64,000 bases of DNA from Cladocopium goreaui (taxonomy: Eukaryota; Sar; Dinophyceae; Suessiales; Symbiodiniaceae). The notes under the pieces are model-generated. The model ran no database searches. It was not told the DNA's origin and saw only the letters and a program-made list of their open reading frames with translations. The stretch spans positions 235,001-299,000 of the forward strand of contig CAMXCT020006758.1 of NCBI GenBank assembly GCA_947184155.2, given 5' to 3'. Of the stretch, positions 11,279 through 21,882 are shown piece by piece (positions within the stretch are counted from its first letter, which is position 1; every line of letters begins with the position of its first letter). The position numbers and the translations under genes were made by a program.

Positions 11279-14200
11279 TCAGTGATGCTGGGTGCTGATG
11301 CCAACATCACTGATGTGACGCAAAAGCGTCTCTGTTGCAACGTACTTGGTGAAGATGTCGGCCGGGTTGTTGATCGTGTTGATCTTGACAATCCTCACAA
11401 GGTCGTGTGCGACCAATTGTTGTATGAAAAGGTGTTTGAGCTCGATATGTTTGGCTTTCTTTGATGCTCTGATTCTTGTTGCCATGCTCTTTCCGCTTGA
11501 TGAGTCGGTATATATGCGGATGTTGATCTTCTTCATGTTGAGAGCTTCCTTCAGGAAATTGCTGATGTGGAGTGCTTCTGTTGCTCCTGTGTTGATCGCA
11601 TAGAGTTCTGCTTCCGCGCTGCTCAGCGCAATTGTTGCCTGTGTTCTGCTTCCGTAGTGGATTGTTGCGCCGAAGACTTTGATTAGAAATCCTGTTGTTG
11701 ACTTCCTCGTTGTTACGCATCCTGCCCAGTCGCTGTCGACAAAGACTTGGATGTCTGGTACTGCTTCAGCTGTTGGTGTCTTGGTTGTAGGTCTCACGTA
11801 TTGTTTGTAGTGTTGTGTTCCCTTGATGTACCTGAGCAAGTGCTTCAATTTCTGCTGGTCTGCTGTTGTTGGCTGTGTCAATGCTCTTGCAAGCTCTTTT
11901 GTTGCAAAGCCAATGTCTGGCCTTGTGTAGGTCATCCATTGTAGCTTGCCAACCATTCTTCGGTAGGCTGCGTGTTCTTCTTTGTTGAGTTCTTGTTCCA
12001 TCTCTGATGTTGCTTTCAGAGTGTTGTTGCCTGGTGCTGGTGCTGGGTTGCAGTTGAGCATGCTGGCTTCTTCCAGCATCTGCGTTGTGTAGCTGTCTAC
12101 TAAGCTGATCTCGTAGTAGTCACCTTTGTTGCAGATGTTTCTGCCCAAAAAGCTGATGGTGTTGCCGACTGTGAGTTCTCCTGTTGGACGGAGTAGGAGG
12201 TGTTGCTGGATGCTCTTGAACAGCTTGTTGACCGTCTCCTGTTGTCCAATGAAGAGCAAGTCGTCGACGTAGCATAGTATGTATGCATCTCCCTGTGGTG
12301 TTGCGTAGACGTTGGGCTCGCTGACAAGTCGTCGTGGTCCAAGTTGTTGCATCACCTCTGCCAGGTGATTTTGCCATGCTTTTGGGCTGCTGCGTAAGCC
12401 ATAGATGGCTTTGTTGAGCCGCCAGACGATCTGGTCGAAGGCGTTGTAGAACTCTGCTGGTGGATACATGAAAAGATCTGCTGTTGCTGCTGCTGCATGT
12501 AGAAAGGCTGTTGAAATGTCTCCTGTGAGACAAATCCAGTTGTTGCAAAGTGCCAAGACGAGTAGCATCCTCAGAACGCAGAAGATTGGTGTTGACGCGA
12601 AGATGTCGTCGTTGTCATTGATCTCCTCTGTGTAGCCCTTTGCTACAATTCGTGCTCGAACTGTGTTGCCTTTCTGTCGAAGAACCCATCTTGACTTGAT
12701 AATCTTCTTGCGTTGCTCTGGTGTGAGTTGACTTATGTGTACTTCTGTGTACACTCCTTGTTCCTTCATTGACTTGATTTCTTGCTTCATTCCTTCAGTT
12801 GTTTGTTCTTTGTCTAAACCTTCGGTGTTGCTCACCCAAGGTTCCAGGAGAATCTTTTCTGCTTTGATCTCCTGTTCATCCTCATTTGATGTTGCTTCTA
12901 TCTTCTGTCCTTTCTTTGTTGTGACTGTGACTTGTGATATCCTCATCCTTGTTGTTGGTGGCTCCTGAGCTGTCTCAGGTCTGCTTGCTGCTGTGGCTCT
13001 CTCTGTTGTTCTTGCTTGCTTTGGTGAGCTACCTTGTGTGATCTCATCTGCTACTTCTCTTTTGCCTTGTGTCGGCAATGGAAGTGGCTGCCTTGCTGGC
13101 TGAGTTGCTGGCGCTGTTGCCATTGGAAGGTCTGTAAGTGCTGGTGGTGTTGTGGCGTGTGGTTGTTCCATGGCTTGTGGCTGTGGACTCCGCTGAGTCT
13201 GTGTACTTGCTGTTGTCTGCTGCTTTGCAGCAGCGGGTTGTGGTAGTACCACAATGCTTGGTGTTGTTGGTGGTATCATGGCTGGTGAAGAGTTGATGAT
13301 GTCCATCAACTGCTTGTTGTACTTGTCTGGCTTTATTTGTCTTCTTATGGTCCTTGCTCTGACCACTTTGTTGCTGATGCCAAGTATGTTCTCGTTTGTT
13401 GAGTTGTCCTTACCCAACCAGATGGCTGGATAGAACCTTGCTTCCATCTTTGGCATATGTTTTGCTGTTGGTAGCATGTAAAGAACTGTTTCACCAAATT
13501 CACATATTGGTGTTTTGTGTTCTTTGCCCCATCGTCTGTAGTAGCTTGTGTTTCCATCTGAGTGGGTGGAATACCTGTTGAGCAGGTATGCTGCGTGTTT
13601 GACAAGCCACGGCATGATGGGATGCTTGCTGTTGAGCTTGATGCCATAGTTGGTCTCCAATTGGAGTTTGAGAGCTCTGACTTGGCCCATCAATGTTCTG
13701 TGGAAACATTCAACGCTTCCTTGTGCTTGTGATGTGTAGGCTGGTGCTTGCCTGACTGCTATGTTGCTACCCATGGCTGTTGCCACCATCTTGAGCAAGG
13801 TGATGATAAAGTCTTCCTGGTCTGATTGAAGAACGGTGTTGTTGAGAATTGCATGTGTTCTGCCACATTCCATGAGGAATTGTTGAAGGCAAACTGACAG
13901 GTATTGTACGTGTTGTGTCTTGTCCTCAAGTTGGACTGCCATACACATGCCTGTTTCAACGTCCACTGCTGTAAGGACTGATGTTGTTTGCTTTTCTCCT
14001 AGTGCTTTGTAGTACATCAGATCCACTTGGATCACTGGTGTTTTGCTTGTTTGCTTTGGATGGTTGTCCTGTCTTCCTTTGCTTTGTACACATGTTGGAC
14101 ACCAGCTTCTGTAGGGAAGGTGTGTGAGCTCGTGTTCTCTTCTTTCTTGTTCTGTTGGTTGTTGTGGTGTTGGCACTCCTTTTGCTCTCTTGGCTTCTTG

Positions 14201-16771
14201 TTGCTCCTCTGGCTCATCTGTGATGAACTCATCTTTGTATGATGCGTGTTCTTCAAAGTTTGTTGAGCCTGTCCACTCTATGTCGAGTGTTGCTTTCCTC
14301 TTTGTCGTCCAGTCATCATCTATTCTATATCCTCTGTTGCCACTTGTTGGTTTCACCATTGTTTGTCTCCACGTTGTCAGTCTTGTCACGTCTGGTCCAT
14401 CATCTGTTTGTTGTGGAATGTACATGTCCCTTCTTGGTTGGACATGCACACGTTTCCAATATGGACCTTCTTTGATCCAATAGTCCTGTGTTGGACTGAC
14501 TTCCTTTGGATGTGGAATTGCTGTTTGATATGGCTGCGTTGTGGTCATTGCTTGGTCTGTTGGCCTTACCTCTGTGAGAGGCTTCTTCACATTGTGTCGG
14601 TACATTGGTGCTTGTGGTTGGTCAACTGTGGTTTGTTGAGATGGTGTCGCTGGCTCTTTAGCTGGTGGAAGTGCTGGTTGTGGTGGTATGTTGCCTGGAA
14701 GTACTGTTCCACGTTTCACTTTGAACCATGTTTCTCCTGTCCAGTTGTTTCCTTGTATGATCCTCTTCTGTTGCTTCTTGTCGAGGTCTTGGTATGCTTC
14801 TTCCATGACCTCTGTGTTGTTGTTTGGTCTTTGTATGATTGTTCTTCTGTAGTTCTCCAACCTTTCTGTTGGAACTGGACATCTGCTGTCTGGCATGAAC
14901 AATGCCTTGCGTGTTGTCCTGTGGACTCTTACCAAGAAACCTTGGCTGTTGAATGTCCATAGGTCATTCTTGTTGCGAAGGACTTCCATGCCTGTTGGAG
15001 TCAGTGTGACCGGTGCTATTCTTGCTGTTGTTCCTTCTGCTGTCTGGTTGACTTCAAGCCTCAAGTTGGCTGGAAGTGTGATCAGCACAACTGGCAAGAA
15101 GTATAGGCCTTCTCGTTGTTTGAGTGCTGAGTTGAATCCCTTGGTGTGTGTGATTGTTGGTGTTTCGTTAAGTTGTGTGTTGAACCCTTGTTCTGCCAGT
15201 CTTGTTACTGACATGATGGGTTGCGTCACATCACACACATAGAAGGGAACAACTATTGTTTGCTTGTTGGTGTTGTGCATGTACACCCATTTGTAGCCAT
15301 GCACTGGGATATCCTCATCTGTTGCTGTCCTCAACCTAGGTCCTTGCCCTTGTTGTAGTGGATACAGTGGTGTGTCTGGTGCAAACCATGTTGGACAAAC
15401 GTGTGTTGCTGCTCCACTGTCGATCATAACGTCCACCTCGTTGTCTCCTCTCTGCTGCTGCACTGCTTGAGCTGTGGTGGTTGCTTCATTGTGGGCACTT
15501 GCTGCCTGATGGCCCAGTGCTCCTACAAGTTGTATTGTTGGTGTCTGCGTGTTGGTTTGTGGCGCTGGCAAAGCTAGTTGTTGTTGTTGTACTGGCTGGA
15601 TGTTGTAGTTGCCTGACTGGTCGTTGCTGTACCAGTAGTTGTCGTACCCACTGTTTGGGTCATACCATTGGGATGTTCCATCCTGGTTCTGTTCCTGTGG
15701 TGTCTCTGCAATGTTGTACACCGCTGTTCGGCAATCCTTTGCCAAGTGGCCTTGTTGACCACATCTGTAGCATATTGCTGTTGGATTCTTTCCTTTTCCT
15801 TTGTTGTGAGCTCCTTTCGACTTTCCTTTGTTTCCTTTCTCTACTCCTTTTGGCTGATACCATTGCTGTTGTTTTCCTTTGCCCTTTCCTTTGTTGTAAC
15901 TGCCGTAGCCTCCGTAGCCTTTTCCTTGGTGGTATCCTTTTCCTTTGTGACCTCCTTTGTTGAATCCTTTTCCTTTGCTCTTTCCTTTTCCTTTTCCTTT
16001 GCCTTTATATGTTGCTCCAATATCCATTGGAGCTGGGCCTCCTCCTAAGTTGCTGCTGACTGCTGAAGACGACTGTTCTTGAAGTCTTGAGAACGCAGTT
16101 GTGGTTCTGTAGTACTCCATGATTGTTGTCCTCACTTCAGCATATGTTGGTGTTGCGCTGGCATTGAGGTGTAAGTGTTGTTGGAGTGGTCCTGTTGTCT
16201 CATTCATGAGAACTGCTATCTTCACTTGGTCTGGTAGTTGTGCATTGTTGTCACGCTCGTAACGTGCAAGCTCAAATTCCCATGTTGAGAAGGACTCCTC
16301 AAAGTTGTTGATGTCGAAAGTTGGCTTGAGTAGTTTTGTGAGGTAGCCTATGCTTCTTGTTCCAACAGGTATTGCAAACCTGTTGCACAGTTGCCTGTAG
16401 ACCTCTAGGCCCATTGCGTCTTGGTATTGTCTGCAAACTGTTGCTGCTGAACCGCTGGTGATGTTGATAAGGATGTATTTGAGGTTGTTGCAAAGTTGTG
16501 TCCATTTCTCTCCTTGCTCTATTGTTGAGGCTGCACCGAGCAGCTCTGCATCTGTGAGCACTGTTGTTGCTCTTTCTGCTCTTGAAAGCAGTTGTGGAAA
16601 GATGTTGTCCTGTAGGCCCATGTATGCTGAGAATTTGTACTTCCATTCCTCGAATGTTGCGTAGTTTCCATCGTATGTTGGAGGTTTCAACTTCAGCCTG
16701 TGTGTTGATCCTAGGGCTTCTGCTTGTGTTTCTCCTGCTGTTGGCGATCCTATCTCATGTGCCGTCGCCAT
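11279..16771 (-). CDS. Gag-Pol polyprotein of a Ty1/copia retrotransposon
   Basis: A single frame of 1830 residues from ATG at 16771. The frame is open further upstream but without ATG. Numbering from that ATG: Gag about 1-330 with a very basic Gly-Lys tract (about 255-330); a CCHC knuckle CYRCGQQGHLAKDC (334-347); aspartic protease DSGAATHV (451); a compact integrase zinc site HELTHLPYRSWCPTC (880-894); integrase catalytic D917, D984 and E1021; reverse transcriptase with D1418 (LTGDISTAFLH) and YVDD (1501-1504); and RNase H with D1679, an acidic pair in SSAEAEL (about 1720) and D1756. Integrase precedes reverse transcriptase, which defines the copia order. No frameshift separates gag from pol, so the product should be one polyprotein cut by its own protease. 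All catalytic residues looked for are present, so it appears functional. Confidence 0.95.
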   Translation of the reverse strand: MATAHEIGSPTAGETQAEALGSTHRLKLKPPTYDGNYATFEEWKYKFSAYMGLQDNIFPQLLSRAERATTVLTDAELLGAASTIEQGEKWTQLCNNLKYILINITSGSAATVCRQYQDAMGLEVYRQLCNRFAIPVGTRSIGYLTKLLKPTFDINNFEESFSTWEFELARYERDNNAQLPDQVKIAVLMNETTGPLQQHLHLNASATPTYAEVRTTIMEYYRTTTAFSRLQEQSSSAVSSNLGGGPAPMDIGATYKGKGKGKGKSKGKGFNKGGHKGKGYHQGKGYGGYGSYNKGKGKGKQQQWYQPKGVEKGNKGKSKGAHNKGKGKNPTAICYRCGQQGHLAKDCRTAVYNIAETPQEQNQDGTSQWYDPNSGYDNYWYSNDQSGNYNIQPVQQQQLALPAPQTNTQTPTIQLVGALGHQAASAHNEATTTAQAVQQQRGDNEVDVMIDSGAATHVCPTWFAPDTPLYPLQQGQGPRLRTATDEDIPVHGYKWVYMHNTNKQTIVVPFYVCDVTQPIMSVTRLAEQGFNTQLNETPTITHTKGFNSALKQREGLYFLPVVLITLPANLRLEVNQTAEGTTARIAPVTLTPTGMEVLRNKNDLWTFNSQGFLVRVHRTTRKALFMPDSRCPVPTERLENYRRTIIQRPNNNTEVMEEAYQDLDKKQQKRIIQGNNWTGETWFKVKRGTVLPGNIPPQPALPPAKEPATPSQQTTVDQPQAPMYRHNVKKPLTEVRPTDQAMTTTQPYQTAIPHPKEVSPTQDYWIKEGPYWKRVHVQPRRDMYIPQQTDDGPDVTRLTTWRQTMVKPTSGNRGYRIDDDWTTKRKATLDIEWTGSTNFEEHASYKDEFITDEPEEQQEAKRAKGVPTPQQPTEQERREHELTHLPYRSWCPTCVQSKGRQDNHPKQTSKTPVIQVDLMYYKALGEKQTTSVLTAVDVETGMCMAVQLEDKTQHVQYLSVCLQQFLMECGRTHAILNNTVLQSDQEDFIITLLKMVATAMGSNIAVRQAPAYTSQAQGSVECFHRTLMGQVRALKLQLETNYGIKLNSKHPIMPWLVKHAAYLLNRYSTHSDGNTSYYRRWGKEHKTPICEFGETVLYMLPTAKHMPKMEARFYPAIWLGKDNSTNENILGISNKVVRARTIRRQIKPDKYNKQLMDIINSSPAMIPPTTPSIVVLPQPAAAKQQTTASTQTQRSPQPQAMEQPHATTPPALTDLPMATAPATQPARQPLPLPTQGKREVADEITQGSSPKQARTTERATAASRPETAQEPPTTRMRISQVTVTTKKGQKIEATSNEDEQEIKAEKILLEPWVSNTEGLDKEQTTEGMKQEIKSMKEQGVYTEVHISQLTPEQRKKIIKSRWVLRQKGNTVRARIVAKGYTEEINDNDDIFASTPIFCVLRMLLVLALCNNWICLTGDISTAFLHAAAATADLFMYPPAEFYNAFDQIVWRLNKAIYGLRSSPKAWQNHLAEVMQQLGPRRLVSEPNVYATPQGDAYILCYVDDLLFIGQQETVNKLFKSIQQHLLLRPTGELTVGNTISFLGRNICNKGDYYEISLVDSYTTQMLEEASMLNCNPAPAPGNNTLKATSEMEQELNKEEHAAYRRMVGKLQWMTYTRPDIGFATKELARALTQPTTADQQKLKHLLRYIKGTQHYKQYVRPTTKTPTAEAVPDIQVFVDSDWAGCVTTRKSTTGFLIKVFGATIHYGSRTQATIALSSAEAELYAINTGATEALHISNFLKEALNMKKINIRIYTDSSSGKSMATRIRASKKAKHIELKHLFIQQLVAHDLVRIVKINTINNPADIFTKYVATETLLRHISDVGISTQHH

Positions 16772-16774
16772 CCT

Positions 16775-16950
16775 TGTTGTTGAGGGTCCCCCACACTGTA
16801 TAGTTGGGATCAAGCCCTCTTCCTGCGCACCTTGTTGTTGAGTTTGTTTCTTTACCTTGTCGTTGCAGTGGTGGTGTTGGGCTGCTACCCTTTGTTGCTC
16901 CAGCTGTTGTTGAGAGTCCCCCAGTGTTCTGGGATCAAGCCCTCTGCCTG
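16775..16950 (-). repeat. duplicated leader segment of the copia element
   Basis: Two imperfect copies of about 45-50 bp lie 130 bp apart at 16775-16825 and 16905-16950. Both contain GGGATCAAGCCCTCT and a GTTGTTGAG-GTCCCCC block. The copy nearer pol directly precedes the Gag ATG. Confidence 0.75.
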
Positions 16951-16974
16951 TTGGAGCTCACCTGGATGCTTCCA

Positions 16975-16994
16975 GGATCACTGCTCCGCTACCA
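16975..16994 (-). promoter_or_regulatory. primer binding site (probable initiator-Met tRNA)
   Basis: Immediately after the 5' LTR the coding strand reads TGGTAGCGGAGCAGTGATCC. This would pair with a tRNA 3' end of the form ...CTCCGCTACCA. The TGGTAGCG start matches the initiator-Met primer site familiar from yeast Ty1, and an acceptor stem beginning with A fits a eukaryotic initiator tRNA. Confidence 0.75.
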
Positions 16995-17187
16995 TGAAAA
17001 GATTCAGGCAGCTCTGTTGTATCAATGTTGCAGCTGATGCTGTGCGCGCTCACTCTTTTGTACTGTTGGCAAACAGTCTCAGGATAGCTTCAGGCTCAAG
17101 GCCTGTTGATCCATAATGTTGACAGTGACATCCAGCAGCTGTTGAACTGTACACGAATTGTGTGTTGGACAATGTTGTTACTTAACA
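16995..17187 (-). repeat. 5' LTR of the copia element
   Basis: 193 bp with TG...CA ends, matching 9610-9802 at all but two positions. Transcription of the element should start in this copy and run toward lower coordinates. Confidence 0.95.
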
Positions 17188-17192
17188 GATAC
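17188..17192. repeat. 5-bp target site duplication GATAC (right)
   Basis: Matches 9605-9609 exactly and marks the integration boundary. Confidence 0.9.
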
Positions 17193-17702
17193 GACCAACA
17201 TCAACCAACAATGAAAAAGATAGTATACAGGGATCTTCAGATAATTTCAGATATTACATCTGGATGCACATAGTCATGCACACAGAGGGCTGTTTCCAGC
17301 CTTCACCACCTTCATCAGAATCTCTGCCGCGCCAAAAATCATGGCGCCGCCTCTTTTTTCGGATGGATCCCTTGATCAATGCCTGGATCACCGCTAAAGG
17401 AACCGCTTCGCAGGACCACAAAAATGGCACAAGATGGCACAAGGCCACTTGAGCCGAGAGCACAGGGCCACATGGAGATCCGGATCTCGGGAAGACTTCA
17501 ATACATGGGTCCAGATGGTCCAGGGCTGAAAGATGCCCAGAAAATCCAGCATAATTAGGACTTTGACTCCCTTAAAGTGAGGGGCTTACAAATAGCATCC
17601 GCTTGGAAGAACTTGGACATGAGAGCACTGTGGACTGTGGACATGTTGTCAATTCCACTGGGCTACCCCTGAACATTGAACACTAAACTTGTGCACTCGT
17701 AC

Positions 17703-18445
17703 CTGGCCTCCTCGCCCATGCGTTCCACACGAACGATGCTGGCCACTTTGCCCAGGACAGTGAGAAGTCCCGACTCTCCCAGCGACCTTGGCATCCGCAC
17801 CAATGGCAGTGGGTCTGGGGTGACCCACAAGATTTGTCGATTTTGGATGTTTTTGGATGTTTGATAGGATGCTTTAGGATGTGTTAGAATGTGTTAGTCT
17901 TAAACTTAAATCATTCATATTGGCGAGGTGATACTTTTGACCCAATCTGAGTCAAACTTGTGAATTTTCAAGGAGCAAAAAAAATTGCCATTCTTGATCT
18001 TGCAGATTTTGCTCATGGAGGTCACAGCATCAGTGATATCAGTGCCAGACATCCCAGCGATCTTAGCCCCCAGGCTTTCCGCTGAGCAGACTGCCGCTGA
18101 TCTGGATGTTGGCCAGAAAGAGTTTGGTTCCAGAAGACACCAACGGCCTGGATCCCTGCAGCAAAAAAATGGCAGCAAATGCACTGACCAAACTTACCGG
18201 CTGATGGACTCATATGGCCCAAATCCCCTGTCAGGTCAGCACAAAAAACTGTCAACCACTGATGAACCTCCCAGTCAATTGCACACCTTGGGGGACAGCG
18301 TTGGCGTCGGTGTCTCTGAAGCTTCTATGTATAGAAGTGTCCTGGGCTGTGGCTGTGGCTGGCCTTTGGCTGCGAACTTGACGTCAACCTGGAACCATTC
18401 TCTAAACCTGGTATTTGACCTACCTTCGGACCTCGCCGTCCGCTT
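17703..18445 (-). CDS. multi-exon gene fragment, unidentified product
   Basis: Minus-strand islands in gene order: about 18425-18445 reading NNQLTLKRTARSE with a GTAGGT donor; about 18293-18412 reading FREWFQVDVKFAAKGQPQP then TLLYIEASETPTPTLSPK with a GTGTGC donor; about 17930-18110 reading SLGAKIAGMSGTDITDAV and GNFFCSLKIHKFDSDWVK; and 17703-17814 after a CCCCAG acceptor, reading DPLPLVRMPRSLGESGLL then GKVASIVRVERMGEEA with a GTACGAG donor. Consistent orientation, GC-rich coding composition and plausible splice sites support a real gene, probably continuing below 17703. No domain is recognised. It lies just beyond the copia insertion, so the element may have landed in an intron or in the downstream flank. 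Confidence 0.5.
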
Positions 18446-18469
18446 CAGGGTCAGCTGATTATTGGTTGA

Positions 18470-21400
18470 ACTGAGGTGATCAGCAAAGTCTGACTACCAA
18501 CTGAGTCAGCAGGATGTTGGCGACTCGACCCGTTGTGTATCCCGCAGCTAAGAAGTACAACATGTACAACCCACCACGAAAAAACAATCAGTCACTATCC
18601 TGCATGTCCAACTTTATGTGCCTCTCAACTTCTTAGACTTGCTGACTCCTGGTCTTTATAGCCATAAATTTGTATCTCAAGTCATAGAGTCATAAATCAT
18701 TCTTGTAGATGTGGGTACTCTCAAGTAGCAATACCATTCGACAAGCTTCGGAACTGCAATCGCAAGGTAAAGCACTGTCGCCTTGCGATGCAGGCTCGAG
18801 CTTAGCTGCAGTGTCTCCGTCCCGAAATATTTGAATATGAACATGATATTACAATATATAATTAATATATTACATAATGATACATTAATTATTGAATTAG
18901 TGTCGATGTATTCCATCTGCAAACTTCGAGAATTGCAGTAAGTGAGTCCTCAGCAGTTGGGATTAGTTTTCAGCAGTCCTATTAAAAGATCTAAACAGCA
19001 TAGTCTGTCATCCTGCCCAGACTGAATGGGAAAGCCAATCTGAGGGTCAAAGCCGAGAGACCATGCCACATGTGATAGCCAGCGGTGAAATTTCAAAGTT
19101 GCCAAAGGGCTCGAGGCCTGCCGCGAACATGTCGATGGTGCCAGGGCACCATAAACATGTTGAGATTTCATGAGATTTCCTTGAAATCTTGGACCCGAAG
19201 GAGCTGCAACAAATTTGATACGGTAATGCAGTAGTAATGCACAAATCCAACACAAAGCAATCATAGAGCCATACCTTGCAGGATGACGATCTTGTCATTT
19301 CATGTCCTTTCCCTAAATCTGAAGCTTCCATAAGCTTCCGATATCTTCCGACATGTGCTGCGCTCTAGAGGACTCTACATCTGCATCAGTTCAGAGGGGT
19401 CACCGTTGGATCTTTCCAAACTGACATGTTGGCGGGAAAGGGTGACATATTTTGGTCCAAATTTCTGTGGTATTTCCAGCTGGTTTACCCAGGTCGGAGC
19501 TGCACAGTCCAACTGCCTCTTTCCATTAGAAGACTCTGAGCCACCAGATTGGAAGAAGTCGAAAAAATGGCAAAGGCACCAATGACGAGCCTTGGCTAGC
19601 AAAAGAGCACAGCTGATACATCTAGCAAAACATGGTCACTCACGTTTTAAGTGGACACCCTTAGCTGAGGTATTGGTGGGTTCTGCTTTGAAGTGTCTTA
19701 AATCAAATAATATCGGGGATCCTCCCAACATCATGGGCTCACTGGTGTTCAATGTTCGAATCATCGAAGTGGGCTTCCGGCGACCTCGGGGCTACCTCTC
19801 TTTTTCTGCCACCAGGGTACATGATGTAAGACATTGGCATCAGAAACAGTCGCGGTGGCATATTTATCTCCTGACATTCGCGCATGGAATGGCACGGCTC
19901 AGAATGGTGGACAACAAAATGGGTGTGTCTGAAAATAGTGTACCCCTAAACCCAATGGTTTTGCTGATCATTATCCCTATTAAATGGCTATTTGTTTGGG
20001 AATATACCGGTTGAGCTCTTATTATTGGTGCCGCGCCCCAGCCCTCGAAGAAATGGAAGTTTTCTGCAGCCTGGAATTCTGGTGAAATTCTTACTTTCAA
20101 GGCCAGGCCACTTTGCACCACTTCTCGATAACAGGAATCATTACCTGCAAGCACTGCTCACTCAATCTGCGAGTAAAGTCTGAAAGGCACCAAAAAAGTC
20201 GCAGTTTACCTCAGGATCCATCTTGTATAATGTGCTATCCATGTTTATATAGACTGGTCGGTATGTGTAGTCCACTTTTTTGCCACTCATTTAGTCATTT
20301 CCACTGCACTGTTCCGTGTAGACAGTCTGGCCTGCTCATCCAAAAAAAAATTGCTGGATCTCAATTGGCAGGAATGCTACGTGATACACATGCAATCATG
20401 ATTAATCATGTATTTGGATCAGCAGTACCTAACCTATATTAACCTATAGACAAGTCTCAATGTAACAACACCTGAGAAGGGGTGGAACGAAAGCCAGCGC
20501 TTGCTTTTTGACTCGCGCGGGGGCGCGTGAAACTCCACCTCATCCATATGGCATGGCTCAAACGTGAAGCGCCACAACATCAACAATTGCTATCGGGCCA
20601 TAATTTTCCAATCATTAAATGGACCTTTTTAGGGTAAACTCCACGATTTTGTAACTTCTATATCCAAATATGTTTCCTACAATGTACTGCGGCATTGTGA
20701 AAAGTTCTATCTCAAGTTCCTTAAATCCGCCTTTGGTTGCTCATTTATCTTAAAACAGCGCAAGTTTGCTCCCACCTATTTTTTTGTGTGAACAGTGGTC
20801 ATGTGACCTCTCAAAGTCTAAATTGTTTTCTCCCCAGAATCGTGGTCCATGCTTCTCCGCGAAGTTCCGCAACATTTTGGCCGTACGGTGAGAAATCAAA
20901 ACATAGCTCTACTCGCAAAATGGGCAGTGCAAACCCAAGACAATATTGTAACATACGTAAGAAAGGGTATAAGAACGAATGAAAATCGAGGAAAACAATG
21001 CAAAACCCACGGGAAATATAGAACAGTGGCGAACATGCAGTCCAAATCAAAAGTATATATATTTAGGCCATTTACAGACCTGGGTACCCCCCCCCACCCC
21101 CCAAGGGTCTGGAAAATAGGGATTTTACAGGAAATGTCGCGGAATAGCATCATCCCTGACATCGATAGAGATAATTGTTTGGCATCCCGGAAAATCTTCT
21201 CAGCTATCACACTCGCCAAACATCCCTTTTAAAAGGCACACATACTATCACGGACGTACAGATGTATATCATTCCCGTCATTGCCATTAGAAGATTCAAA
21301 TTCTTTCTCGATGTTTTAGTACAAGATTCACTTTTAGTTCCGTTTCAGCCTTCTCAGTACGGCCTCTTACAATGATATTACAGCATTTGTCTCCTAACCT

Positions 21401-21880
21401 AGGTGGCTCCTGGGCGCAATCTTCATTCCAATGCTTTGTGACAATAACCAGAGGCCTGGAGCCTATGCATCACTTGACAGTCGACTCAGTTCTAAACTGG
21501 AAAGACTATTCCTTCCGTTTACCACTCGATCGTTTTTGTAGTTCTTATCACAAAACTACCAGAATCAGGGAGGCACCAAAAAACGTCAAACAGTTTTAAG
21601 CATTATAAATACTCTAATCTGCAGATTGTATTTATTTTTCTTACTCTGTGAACGAAATCACACTTTTCTAACTTCACACAGATTACCATGAAACCAATTT
21701 TCCCATGCAACTCTTAAAATCTTACAACTCATACATCTTTTTTCCTATACCATCCGCATCTTGCTCCAAGGTTTCATGGCAATGTCTTGTACGCGAGTCA
21801 GCCACTATTTCCTATCACCAAACTACATTGCTCATCATCTAACATTATCTACAGAAACCAAATCGGATTTCCTGCTCAAC
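18470..21880. other. unique DNA, no confident gene
   Basis: Only weak minus-strand coding candidates are seen, near 19040-19160 (GTIDMFAAGLEPFGNFEISP is protein-like, but a second frame is open too). The rest is AT-rich with no strong splice or coding signal. A C-rich run lies at 21088-21103. Confidence 0.35.
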
Positions 21881-21882
21881 GT

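Larger units (their letters stand above)
9610..17187 (-). mobile_element. complete Ty1/copia-type LTR retrotransposon, 7578 bp
   Basis: Two 193-bp LTRs with TG...CA ends flank the element and a GATAC duplication lies outside them. The element is read on the minus strand: 5' LTR (16995-17187), tRNA primer site, leader, an intact Gag-Pol frame in copia order (protease, integrase, reverse transcriptase, RNase H), an extra 3' open frame, a short polypurine tract and the 3' LTR. The LTRs differ at two transitions (9745 vs 17130 and 9757 vs 17142), about 1%, so insertion was recent. The coding strand is saturated with CAACA. With Gag-Pol uninterrupted, the copy may still be able to move. Confidence 0.95.

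Noticed and set aside
10484..16803. Plus-strand frames inside the copia element
   Set aside because: Antisense shadows of Gag-Pol and of the 3' frame, produced by the TGTTG-rich complement.
16800..16940. GGGATCAAGCCCT blocks considered as tRNA T-arm or Pol III B-box
   Set aside because: They do not match the B-box consensus and no cloverleaf or A-box lies upstream.
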